30,120 nucleotides of DNA, from contig CBDULQ010000010.1 of the NCBI GenBank assembly GCA_965368115.1, forward strand, positions 1 to 30,120, in the 5' to 3' direction. Both the position numbers and the translations under genes were made by a program. The first letter of the stretch is position 1, and each line of letters opens with the position of its first letter. The notes under the pieces are model-generated. The model saw only the letters and a list, made by a program, of their open reading frames with translations, ran no database searches and was not told the origin of the DNA. Positions 22,219 through 30,120 of this stretch are shown here, one piece after another. This DNA comes from CBDULQ01 sp965368115. GTDB lineage: Bacteria; Pseudomonadota; Gammaproteobacteria; SZUA-229.

Positions 22219-24588
22219 TCAGACCGAGGTGCTGGAACGTGTCGTGTCCTCGATATATTGCATGGGCTCAGGCAGGCCAAAATAATAACCCTGCGCATAG
22301 TCTACGCCCATTTCCACCAGCAGGTCGCGGATGGCTTCGTTTTCCACGAACTCAGCGATGGTACGTAAATTCATAGTACGGCCAATGGCATGAATCGCTT
22401 CTACCATGACGCGACTGGTTTCATCTTCGGCGATCTGGCGCACAAACATCCCGTCGATTTTCAGGTAGTTGATCGGCAAGGTCCGCAAATAGGCGAACGA
22501 ACTCAGGCCACTGCCGAAATCATCCAGTGCGGTGTAGCAGCCCAGGAACTGTAGCTGCTTCAGAAACTCGGTGGCATTCTGCAGATTGGCAATCGCCGAG
22601 GTTTCGGTAATTTCGAAACACAGGCGCTGACGATCCACGCGCCGACTTTGCAGAACATCCAGCACGCGTCGCGTAAACTTGTTGTCGGCCAGACTCTGGC
22701 CCGACAGGTTGATCGCGTATACCGTTGCGCTGCGATCAGCCGCCACCTGGTCGATGACTTTGTTGACCACCCATTCATCGAGACGCGACATCAGGTTGTA
22801 ACGCTCTGCCGGTGGAATAAATGCCATGGGTGGCACGATGTCCCCCTGCTCGTCGATCATCCTGATCAGCACTTCTTTATGCGGCCGCAGCTTAGGGTCG
22901 TCAGACAGGGAACAGATATCCTGGCAGAACAGGGTAAAACGATTGTCGTCCAGTGCATCGTTGATTCGATTTACCCACTGGGTCTGTTCGCGTTTCTCGG
23001 TGATGTTGTCGTCATCGTATGACACCATATGTACACGATCCCGACCTTCATGCTTGGCCATGTAACAGGCTGTATCTGCCGCATGATAGAGATTCTCGTA
23101 AGAAGACACTTTAGGCGGTGCATCGACCATCCCGATACTGGCACCGATACGAAATGCCCGATCGCCCCAGACAAACTGGTACTCACGTATCACCAGCAGG
23201 ATTTTTTCCGCAATCGCTTCCGCGTCGTCCGGCCCGACATTAGAAAGAAACAGTGCAAACTCGTCACCACCGATACGAGCGATAATATCGGTTTGTCGCA
23301 ATACGCCGCGTATGCGCTGGGAAACCTGGCGCAACAACTCATCACCGGCGGCGTGCCCCAGGGTATCGTTGACGATTTTGAAACGATCCAGGTCCATGAT
23401 ACACAACGCATGCGAAGTACCGGTAGAAAACAGCTTCAGCGACTGCTCCACCTTGGTTTCGAACTCACGTCGGTTGAGCAGCCCGGTCAGCACATCATGG
23501 CGGGCCTGATGTTCGATATGCTTGGCCATGGATTTTTCACGGGTAACATCCTGGAACGTGGTAATGGTTCCGTGCACCTGACCGTCTTCATCCTGAATCG
23601 GCGCAATGGTCAGTGAGATATCAATTTTATTGTTTTCCGCATCGAACAACACCACGTCACTGGATGGCATGTTGTACGTGCCGCTGACGAGATAGCTGAC
23701 GATGCAGTCAGCCATCCAGCGATTATTAGATTCATCATAAGCACGGAAAATATCGGTAATCGATCGCCCCTTGACCTGATGCGTAATGTAACCGGTTATT
23801 TTCTCCGCGACCGGGTTCAGATACTCGACCAGCCCCTGACGATTCGTGGTGATCACTGCATCACCAATACTCTTCAGGGTAATTTCCGCCTTCTCTTTCT
23901 CGACGAACAGTTCTTTTTCCACGCCGCGTATACGTTTTATAACAGACATTGCCACCAGGAAAGCCATCAACAGTATGATGACGTACAAGGTCATTTCGAT
24001 ACGGTAGGTTTTTTTCGAATGAAAACTGGCGCGACGTTGCGCTTCGTCGATGCGTGATTTCTGATAACTCAGCAGCTCCATAAACAGGTCGACGATTTTA
24101 ACCTGGCCGCTGAACACATTATCGAACATGATCTGTTGCGCTTTTTTGAGTTGTCGCGGATCGTCACTGAATGATAGCTCTGCGACCTGTCTTTGCTTTT
24201 TCAGTGTCGTTCGGGTAATTTTCGATTGCTCATTGAGGATCGCCATTTCCACGCTCGACAGGCCAAGACCGATAAGCTGTCCCCGTTTTTCTGCAAACTC
24301 GGCCGCGAGCTGATCCAGCCTCATGTTGATCTCGTCTTTGACGAAGGGGTCCTGCTCATAAAGCATTTTCGAGGTGAGACGGGATCGGGTACGGGCAATT
24401 TCGATCAGCCGCACAATGATCTCCATTTTGTCACTGGCGTGCACACTTTCTTCGATAAGCTGGTAGGATTCCCCGGTATGCTGATAACTGGTATAAGCGA
24501 ACACCGTCAGCAGAAAAAGCAGGAAGCCGAATCCCGAAATGAGAACATAAACCGTACGGGATCTACGCCTGGGAGCGAATGATTTCAC
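22219..24588 (-). CDS. Membrane PAS-GGDEF-EAL cyclic-di-GMP protein
   Basis: About 789 residues. The N-terminus has a membrane span (about 15-36), a periplasmic helical sensor region of about 160 residues, and a second span (about 202-219). Then come a PAS domain (about 235-355), a GGDEF domain with intact GGDEF motif near 442 and an inhibitory RQTD site five residues before it, and an EAL domain. In the EAL domain the signature is EVL (KEVLIRM), with conserved ITETSAI, DDFGSG and LKID motifs, so both synthesis and breakdown of c-di-GMP are possible. GTG 24588 is chosen because AGGA lies nine bases upstream; an in-frame TTG (24594) lies too close. The periplasmic signal is unknown. Confidence 0.92.
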   Translation of the reverse strand: MKSFAPRRRSRTVYVLISGFGFLLFLLTVFAYTSYQHTGESYQLIEESVHASDKMEIIVRLIEIARTRSRLTSKMLYEQDPFVKDEINMRLDQLAAEFAEKRGQLIGLGLSSVEMAILNEQSKITRTTLKKQRQVAELSFSDDPRQLKKAQQIMFDNVFSGQVKIVDLFMELLSYQKSRIDEAQRRASFHSKKTYRIEMTLYVIILLMAFLVAMSVIKRIRGVEKELFVEKEKAEITLKSIGDAVITTNRQGLVEYLNPVAEKITGYITHQVKGRSITDIFRAYDESNNRWMADCIVSYLVSGTYNMPSSDVVLFDAENNKIDISLTIAPIQDEDGQVHGTITTFQDVTREKSMAKHIEHQARHDVLTGLLNRREFETKVEQSLKLFSTGTSHALCIMDLDRFKIVNDTLGHAAGDELLRQVSQRIRGVLRQTDIIARIGGDEFALFLSNVGPDDAEAIAEKILLVIREYQFVWGDRAFRIGASIGMVDAPPKVSSYENLYHAADTACYMAKHEGRDRVHMVSYDDDNITEKREQTQWVNRINDALDDNRFTLFCQDICSLSDDPKLRPHKEVLIRMIDEQGDIVPPMAFIPPAERYNLMSRLDEWVVNKVIDQVAADRSATVYAINLSGQSLADNKFTRRVLDVLQSRRVDRQRLCFEITETSAIANLQNATEFLKQLQFLGCYTALDDFGSGLSSFAYLRTLPINYLKIDGMFVRQIAEDETSRVMVEAIHAIGRTMNLRTIAEFVENEAIRDLLVEMGVDYAQGYYFGLPEPMQYIEDTTRSSTSV

Positions 24589-24734
24589 ACTCAATAATCC
24601 TGAATTTTTAAATATTCATAGCACATCCTGGCTCGTTCATTCGAACCCTTTGATAAATCATATATTTAGATCGTGCAGACACAGACAAAAGACTGCTGCA
24701 GGCATTGATGAACGGTAGTGATGCGTTCGGGTGA

Positions 24735-25688
24735 TCAGTAAAAGCGGGATTCACCTTCAGGGCGGGTACGGTAGATACGTAATGTCCAGAAATACTCAGC
24801 GGGGCACAGGGCGATACTCTCTTCGATTGCCCGGTTCATGGTTCGCGCATCGCGGTCATCATCGAGTTGTGGAAAATCGTCCAGCGCCGGAGACAGATGA
24901 ATATGATATCGACGGCGACGATGATCGTAACAACTGATGCAGGGCAACACATCGGCATTGCAGGATTTTGCCAGCCGACCGAGTACCGGAATGGTCGCCT
25001 TCTGCACACCGAACAGGGGTACGAAAATGGAACGTTCTTTTCCCAGGTCTTCATCGGGTAGATAAAACATCAGTTGCCCGGCGCGCACATCGCGGATAAT
25101 CGGGCGCAGACCGGATTCACGACTGTAGATGATGGTACCGAAGCGGGTACGACCACGCGCCACAAGCCAGTTGATCACCTCATTACGCATCACTTTGAAA
25201 GGCCCGGAAATCGGGTAACGCATGGTGATGGCCGATACCGCAGCTTCCAGACCCACACTGTGACTGGCCATCACGATCACCGACCGACCGGCCTGTAAAC
25301 TGTTTTGAATGTGCTGTTCACCGTCGATCAGGATGCGCTTTTTCAACAACCAGCGCGGCGCAAACCAGAACAGGCCGTAATGCAACACACTGCGCATCTG
25401 GGCACGAAACGTCTGTACGAGCAAGCGCTGACGTTGGGCATCATCGAGCTGGGGAAAACTGAGTTTCAGGTTGATGGTGGCGATGTTCCGTCGCTTGCCA
25501 TTGAGACGACGTGCCGCATCCCCGAGCAGGCAGGCGATGCCGTCGGTGACGAGCGCCGGCAAACACATCAGGATAAACAGCAACAGAACCGCAAACCAGG
25601 TCGGCCAGTAAGCGGGCGACAGAAACGCAGCACGAAATTTAACCTGATAAACCAGCGTACTGGCGCCAACTGATTCGCGTTTATTCAT
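24735..25688 (-). CDS. LpxL-family lysophospholipid/lipid A acyltransferase
   Basis: 317 residues with one N-terminal membrane span (about 28-47) and the LpxL/HtrB acyltransferase core. The catalytic HX4E is His143-SVGL-Glu148 (ASHSVGLEAA). Later motifs are VMRNEVINWLVARGRTRFG, YLPDEDLGKERSIFVPLFG and the conserved end PAEYFWTLRIYRTRPEGE. Characterised relatives add secondary acyl chains to lipid A at the inner membrane. The ATG overlaps the methyltransferase stop (ATGA), so it is the last gene of the trkA-trkH-linked operon; the ribosome-binding site is weak, suggesting coupled translation. The exact acyl donor and acceptor cannot be read from sequence. Confidence 0.88.
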   Translation of the reverse strand: MNKRESVGASTLVYQVKFRAAFLSPAYWPTWFAVLLLFILMCLPALVTDGIACLLGDAARRLNGKRRNIATINLKLSFPQLDDAQRQRLLVQTFRAQMRSVLHYGLFWFAPRWLLKKRILIDGEQHIQNSLQAGRSVIVMASHSVGLEAAVSAITMRYPISGPFKVMRNEVINWLVARGRTRFGTIIYSRESGLRPIIRDVRAGQLMFYLPDEDLGKERSIFVPLFGVQKATIPVLGRLAKSCNADVLPCISCYDHRRRRYHIHLSPALDDFPQLDDDRDARTMNRAIEESIALCPAEYFWTLRIYRTRPEGESRFY

Positions 25689-26254
25689 GATCGGGGTTTA
25701 TGCGCCACCAGCAGGGACTGGCCCCGAATTCCCGCATCCGTATCACCGAGCTGGCCGTCTTCACGGTAATACACGGGCTGCAATTGATCGAAACTGCGCA
25801 GCAGTTCACCGGGCTGCAGACGAAAATCAGGATTGGAAGGTCCCCGCTCGTCAATGCGCTCGCCACAGAATGTCTGATAAAACAGCAGACCACCCGGCGC
25901 TATGTATTGTTGCAACTGGTTCAAGGTCGGTCGATGCAGAAAGAAACTGACCAGCACCAGATCGAACTGGCGAGGTGGTGGTGAATGCTGCTCCAGATCA
26001 TGCTGTTCAGCCTGCAGAGCAAGTCCGTACTGTTCCGCATACCGGTTGACCTTGGCAACGGCGATCTCCGAGTTATCCCAGGCGGTTACCCGGTAGCCTC
26101 GATGCGCCAGCCAGCAACCGTTGCCGGCCAGACCGCTGGCATAGTCCAGCACTGAACCCAGACCTGGTAGTAAATGCTGATTGAGCAACAACACATCGGC
26201 GGGTGTTTGGTCGGCCACTTCACGAGACAGGTAATGCTGATTCCAGTCTGGCAT
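25685..26254 (-). CDS. TehB-like class I SAM-dependent methyltransferase
   Basis: 189 residues. Motif I is LDYASGLAGNGCWLA, followed by the acidic WDNS strand end, FDLVLVSFFLHRPTL (motif IV region) and IAPGGLLFYQTF, all typical of TehB/UbiE-like small-molecule methyltransferases. It starts at ATG 26254, whose first base is the last base of the trkH stop (TAATG), with GGAGA about six bases upstream. It overlaps the next gene by four bases. The substrate is unknown; TehB relatives methylate tellurite, but that cannot be inferred here. Confidence 0.87.
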   Translation of the reverse strand: MPDWNQHYLSREVADQTPADVLLLNQHLLPGLGSVLDYASGLAGNGCWLAHRGYRVTAWDNSEIAVAKVNRYAEQYGLALQAEQHDLEQHSPPPRQFDLVLVSFFLHRPTLNQLQQYIAPGGLLFYQTFCGERIDERGPSNPDFRLQPGELLRSFDQLQPVYYREDGQLGDTDAGIRGQSLLVAHKPRS

Positions 26255-27702
26255 TATTTTCTCCAGAACGCCGGCGTGAACAGCACCAGCAAACTGAAAA
26301 TTTCCAGGCGCCCCATCAACATCGCCACACACAATACCCATTTGGCGAATTCGTTGATGTTCGCATAGTTCGCCCCCACATCACCCAGCCCCGGACCCAG
26401 GTTGTTGATGGTGGCCGCCACTGCGGAGAACGAGGTCACCTGATCGAGACCACTGGCCATCAGCAACAACAACATCACGACAAAGACCGCAACATAGGCC
26501 GCAAAGAAACCCCATACCGCATCGATAACCGAATCCGATACCGGTGTCCTGCCAATCTTCACCACCACCTGTGCGCTGGGATGGATCAGGCGAATCATCT
26601 CGCGCATACCCTGCTTGATCAGCAACAGCACACGAATCACTTTCATGCCGCCACCGGTGGAACCGGCGCAACCGCCGATAAAACTGGTAAACAGCAACAG
26701 CACCGGAAGAAAACCCGGCCACAGATAAAATTCCGATGTTGCAAAGCCGGTGGTCGTGCCGATGGATACCGCGTGAAATACACCGTGCCGTAAGGCATCG
26801 GGAAAACTGTCGGCACCAGTCAGATACAGATAACCGACACAGATGGCAGCGACGATCAACAACACGCGGATATACATTCTGAATTCCGCATCCGCCGAAT
26901 AGGTGCGTAAACTCCAGCGACGAAAGGCAACGAAATGCAAACCGAAATTGATACCACCCAGCAACATGAACACCACGGCTATCGCTTCGATCCAGTAACT
27001 GTCGAAATAACCGATACTCGCGTCATGAGTGGAGAAACCACCGATAGCGACGGTAGAGAAACTGTGCGAAACCGCATCGAAGACATCCATACCGGCAAAC
27101 CAGTAAGCCAGCGCACAGGCTATGGTCAGGCCCAGATAGATATACCAGAGAGCTTTTGCGGTTTCGGTAATACGTGGTGTGAGTTTATTGTCTTTGACCG
27201 GTCCCGGTGTTTCCGCACGGTACAACTGCATACCACCGATACCCAGCATGGGCAGTATGGCGACGGCGAGAACGATGATACCCATGCCGCCCAGCCATTG
27301 CAGTTCCTGGCGATAAAACAGAATCGCATGGGGCAGGTCATCGAGCCCGATCAACACCGTGGCGCCGGTTGTGGTCAATGCGGAAATGGATTCGAAAATG
27401 GCATCCACAATTTCGATATCCAGCGGCTCGTACAACAGGAACGGCAATGCACCGGAACAACCCAGCACGAACCAGAACGTCACCACCACCACGAATCCGT
27501 CACGTAGACGCAGATCCTTGTTCTCCTTGCGCACCGGCAACCATAGCAGCAGTCCGGCGCCGAGCAGGGAGAGATAACTGTAAAAGAATGCGAGTGCGGT
27601 GCCTTCCCCGTACCAGAGGTCGATAAGAATAGGCGGCACCGTGGTGATGCTGAACAGCATCAGTAAGATTCCGGTGATTCGCTGTATGACCTTGAAATGC
27701 AC
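26254..27702 (-). CDS. trkH: Potassium uptake channel subunit TrkH
   Basis: 482 residues, about ten membrane segments, with four filter/pore-loop motifs of the Trk/Ktr/HKT family: TTTGATV, STVAIGGF, GTTTGFAT and NNLGPGLG. It forms the K+-conducting pore of the Trk system in the inner membrane, gated by the TrkA ring encoded just upstream. Start GTG 27702 lies six bases after the trkA stop with no clear ribosome-binding site, indicating coupling. The stop overlaps the methyltransferase ATG. Confidence 0.96.
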   Translation of the reverse strand: MHFKVIQRITGILLMLFSITTVPPILIDLWYGEGTALAFFYSYLSLLGAGLLLWLPVRKENKDLRLRDGFVVVVTFWFVLGCSGALPFLLYEPLDIEIVDAIFESISALTTTGATVLIGLDDLPHAILFYRQELQWLGGMGIIVLAVAILPMLGIGGMQLYRAETPGPVKDNKLTPRITETAKALWYIYLGLTIACALAYWFAGMDVFDAVSHSFSTVAIGGFSTHDASIGYFDSYWIEAIAVVFMLLGGINFGLHFVAFRRWSLRTYSADAEFRMYIRVLLIVAAICVGYLYLTGADSFPDALRHGVFHAVSIGTTTGFATSEFYLWPGFLPVLLLFTSFIGGCAGSTGGGMKVIRVLLLIKQGMREMIRLIHPSAQVVVKIGRTPVSDSVIDAVWGFFAAYVAVFVVMLLLLMASGLDQVTSFSAVAATINNLGPGLGDVGANYANINEFAKWVLCVAMLMGRLEIFSLLVLFTPAFWRK

Positions 27703-27708
27703 TGTCAG

Positions 27709-29085
27709 TTAGATAAAGGTAATGCCGACCTGGAACAGGCGCTCGACTTCATGGATTTTACTTTTATCAATCAGGAACAGAATGACATGATCTTCGGCTT
27801 CGATCACTGTATCGTGATGGGCAATGATAACATCCTTGCCGCGCACAATAGCGCCGATGGTCGCGCCCGCCGGCAGGCCAACTTCTTCGACGGTACGCCC
27901 TACCACCTTGGACGTGTTTTCGTCGCCGTGCGCAATCGCTTCGATAGCCTCTGCCGCACCGCGCCGTAAAGAATGCACCGATACCACATCACCACGTCGG
28001 ACGTGCGTGAGTAGCGCACCGATGGTCACCGTTTCCGGTGAAATCGCCACATCGATGGCTTCCTGGTTTTCCATCAGGTCTACGTAGGCTGGACGATTGA
28101 TGATCGACATGACCTTACGCGCGCCCATACGTTTGGCCAGCATGGCGGAGAGAATATTCGCTTCGTCGTCATTGGTGACCGAACAGAACACATCCATGCT
28201 CTCGATGTTTTCTTCCAGCAACAGTTCCTCGTTGGCCGAGTCACCCAGCAGCACCACGGTGGAATCCAGATGCTGTGACAGGTAACGGGCACGATCCGGA
28301 TTGCATTCCATAATTTTCACCTGGTGGCGACCTTCCAGACGTTCCGCCAGACGCCGGCCGATGTTACCGCCACCGGCAATGATGATACGTTTGTTCTTTT
28401 TATCGACGGCGCGCAGTTCCTTGATCACGTGCATGATGTGCTCACGCGCAGCGATGAAGAACACCTCATCGTCCGCCTCGACCACGGTATGAGCCATCGG
28501 CAGAATGGCGCGACCGCGCCGATAGATGGCCGCCACCCGGGTGTCGATGTTGGGAATGTGTTTACGAATTTCGCGCAGTTCGTGACCCACCAGCGGACCA
28601 CCGTAGTAGGCCTTCAAACCAACCAGCACGGCGCGACCGTCAGCAAAATCCAGCACCTGCAGCGCGCCCGGATATTCGATGATATTACTGATGTAATTAG
28701 TGACGATTTCTTCCGGGCTGATCAATACGTCGATGGGCAGTGCATTGCCGACAAACAACTCGGGGTGGGCAAGATACTGGGAAGAACGAATGCGGGCAAT
28801 CTTGGTGGGTGTGTGGTGCAGGGTCCAGGCGACCTGGCAGGCGATCATATTGGTTTCGTCACTGTTGGTGACGGCGATCAGCATATCGGTGTCTTCGATA
28901 CCCGCTCGCTGCAACACATTGGGATGGGCCGCATTGCCGGCTACGGTCTGGATATCCAGCCGGTCGCGCAATTCGTGAAGGAGGTTGACGTCGTTATCGA
29001 CCAGTGTGATGTCGTTCGCTTCGGAAGCCAGATTTGCAGCAACTGAAGACCCCACCTGGCCGGCGCCCAGAATCAGAATTTTCAT
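27709..29085 (-). CDS. trkA: Trk potassium transporter NAD-binding subunit TrkA
   Basis: 458 residues with two RCK units. The first begins with the dinucleotide motif GAGQVGSSVAANL (residue 7 on) and an acidic strand end LVDND; the second with GGGNIGRRLAERL (about 238 on). Each is followed by a TrkA-C ligand domain. TrkA binds NAD(H)/nucleotides and gates TrkH. ATG 29085 has no strong ribosome-binding site. It lies 65 bases downstream of rsmB, the common gammaproteobacterial order. Confidence 0.97.
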   Translation of the reverse strand: MKILILGAGQVGSSVAANLASEANDITLVDNDVNLLHELRDRLDIQTVAGNAAHPNVLQRAGIEDTDMLIAVTNSDETNMIACQVAWTLHHTPTKIARIRSSQYLAHPELFVGNALPIDVLISPEEIVTNYISNIIEYPGALQVLDFADGRAVLVGLKAYYGGPLVGHELREIRKHIPNIDTRVAAIYRRGRAILPMAHTVVEADDEVFFIAAREHIMHVIKELRAVDKKNKRIIIAGGGNIGRRLAERLEGRHQVKIMECNPDRARYLSQHLDSTVVLLGDSANEELLLEENIESMDVFCSVTNDDEANILSAMLAKRMGARKVMSIINRPAYVDLMENQEAIDVAISPETVTIGALLTHVRRGDVVSVHSLRRGAAEAIEAIAHGDENTSKVVGRTVEEVGLPAGATIGAIVRGKDVIIAHHDTVIEAEDHVILFLIDKSKIHEVERLFQVGITFI

Positions 29086-29150
29086 CGTCGATTTTTATTG
29101 CTGTATACAGGCGCGAAGTTTACGCCTTTCAGTCATTTATTCCAGCCCCA

Positions 29151-30120
29151 TCAACGGCTTTTACTCAAAAGCGCATAATAAAAGCCGTCCATGGACTCAC
29201 TGCCGGGCAGAATCTGTCGGCCATGGGGTCGTGCTTCACCCCAGTCAGCATCGATAATGACTTCTTCGGCGTCGGCCTGCTGTTGAAGAAAACTTGCCAG
29301 TTGTTGTTCGTTCTCCTGTTTGAAAACGGAACAGGTGACGTACAACAGGTGACCGCCGGGCGCCAGCATACGCCAGGCCTGACGTAACAGATGTTGCTGA
29401 GTCTGCGCCAGTTGCGCGATATCGTCCGCACGACGCAGCAGTTTGATATCCGGATGGCGGCGAATCACCCCGCTCGCGGAACAGGGGACATCGAGCAGAA
29501 TACGCTGATAGGGCCGCCCATCCCACCAGTTCTGCGGCTCGGCTGCATCGGCGCAGAGCAAGTCTGCACTCAGCCCGAGCCGAGCCAGATTGTCAGCCAC
29601 CCGAGTCAGGCGACTATCCGCGACATCCAGTGCGGTGAGCTGCTGATCGGTCTGCAGTTCCAGCAGGTGCCCGGTTTTACCACCGGGGGCTGCGCAGGCG
29701 TCCAGCACTCGCTGCCCCGGCTGCGGTTCCAGCAACGGCGCCGCCAGTTGCGCACCCGCATCCTGTACCGAAAACCAGCCGTCCCTGTAACCGGGTAGCC
29801 CACTCACATCCGCCGGCTGCTCCAGAACCAGTGCAGCAGGGGCATGGGGATGGGGGTGAGCTGCAATCTGTTGCGCCTCGAGACGGGACTGATAGTCGGT
29901 TACCGAGATCTGCCGTGTATTGATCCGCAACACCATCGGTGCCTGTCGGTTGTTGGCATCGAGCAGGGCCGACCACTGATCCGGCCAGTCGGTGCGCAGT
30001 CGATCGATGATCCATTGCGGATGGGCATAACGCGCCCGCTCATCTTTATCCAGCTTTTCCAGCAACGCTTCACGCTGGCGGATGAAATTACGCAATACCG
30101 CATTCACCAGCCCGGCCGCC
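29151..30120 (-). CDS. rsmB: 16S rRNA m5C967 methyltransferase RsmB, cut by the window edge
   Basis: The C-terminal ~320 residues of RsmB. The frame runs off the right edge (upstream codons still read AAGLVNAVLRNF, a typical internal RsmB sequence), so the NusB-like N-terminal domain lies outside. The SAM-binding motif DACAAPGGKTGHLLE and both catalytic-region cysteines are present: DVPCSASG and VTCSVF. The GTG at 30107 is internal, not the start. RsmB methylates C967 of 16S rRNA. Its place before trkA-trkH is the common gammaproteobacterial arrangement. Confidence 0.95.
   Translation of the reverse strand, partial: AAGLVNAVLRNFIRQREALLEKLDKDERARYAHPQWIIDRLRTDWPDQWSALLDANNRQAPMVLRINTRQISVTDYQSRLEAQQIAAHPHPHAPAALVLEQPADVSGLPGYRDGWFSVQDAGAQLAAPLLEPQPGQRVLDACAAPGGKTGHLLELQTDQQLTALDVADSRLTRVADNLARLGLSADLLCADAAEPQNWWDGRPYQRILLDVPCSASGVIRRHPDIKLLRRADDIAQLAQTQQHLLRQAWRMLAPGGHLLYVTCSVFKQENEQQLASFLQQQADAEEVIIDADWGEARPHGRQILPGSESMDGFYYALLSKSR

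Overview
The window reads as a chromosomal segment of a free-living gammaproteobacterium. The evidence is the rsmB-trkA-trkH order, an LpxL-type acyltransferase, a trimmed katG with an OxyR-like site, lipoproteins with classical lipoboxes, and moderately GC-rich coding DNA. I cannot name a genus. No tRNA, rRNA, CRISPR array, transposase or integrase was seen.

Layout. 1-6626: two paralogous repeat lipoproteins, each with about twelve propeller-like repeats of roughly 50 residues, stand on opposite strands on either side of rsgA. 6627-18752: an accessory block that appears to be one sigma-54 regulon. It contains (a) a leftward run osmC-like, acyl-CoA-dehydrogenase-like, DUF302, rubredoxin-fused reductase, porin, ending at a strong hairpin; (b) a rightward two-domain rhodanese plus a CopD-like membrane protein; (c) a leftward NifA-like activator (GAF, AAA+ with GAFTGA, Fis-type HTH); (d) a leftward nitrate/cyanate-type ABC transporter; and (e) a rightward cyanase (cynS). 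18834-24588: katG behind an OxyR-like site, a small secreted protein, a gamma-glutamylcyclotransferase-like protein and a membrane GGDEF-EAL protein. 24735-30120: a housekeeping leftward cluster rsmB (cut by the window edge), trkA, trkH, a methyltransferase and an LpxL-like acyltransferase, with overlapping or near-touching genes at its downstream end.

How the genes work together. The main observation is regulatory. Three -24/-12 elements match the sigma-54 consensus TGGCAC-N5-TTGCW exactly (osmC operon, rhodanese operon, cynS). Two more are near matches (ABC operon, and the activator itself). About 85-150 bp upstream of four of these promoters lie clusters of TTGTC (or GACAA) half-sites repeated every 9 bp. 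In the cynS/ABC divergent region a single 22-bp dyad lies about equally far from both start sites. The economical reading is that the NifA-like protein encoded here binds these sites and switches on cyanate uptake and cyanase, the rhodanese pair and the osmC-to-porin operon together. Cyanase and rhodanese suggest cyanate, cyanide or thiocyanate metabolism, or nitrogen/sulfur scavenging. The role of the osmC/ACAD-like/DUF302/rubredoxin-reductase set in that process is not known to me and is the most likely undescribed part of the window.
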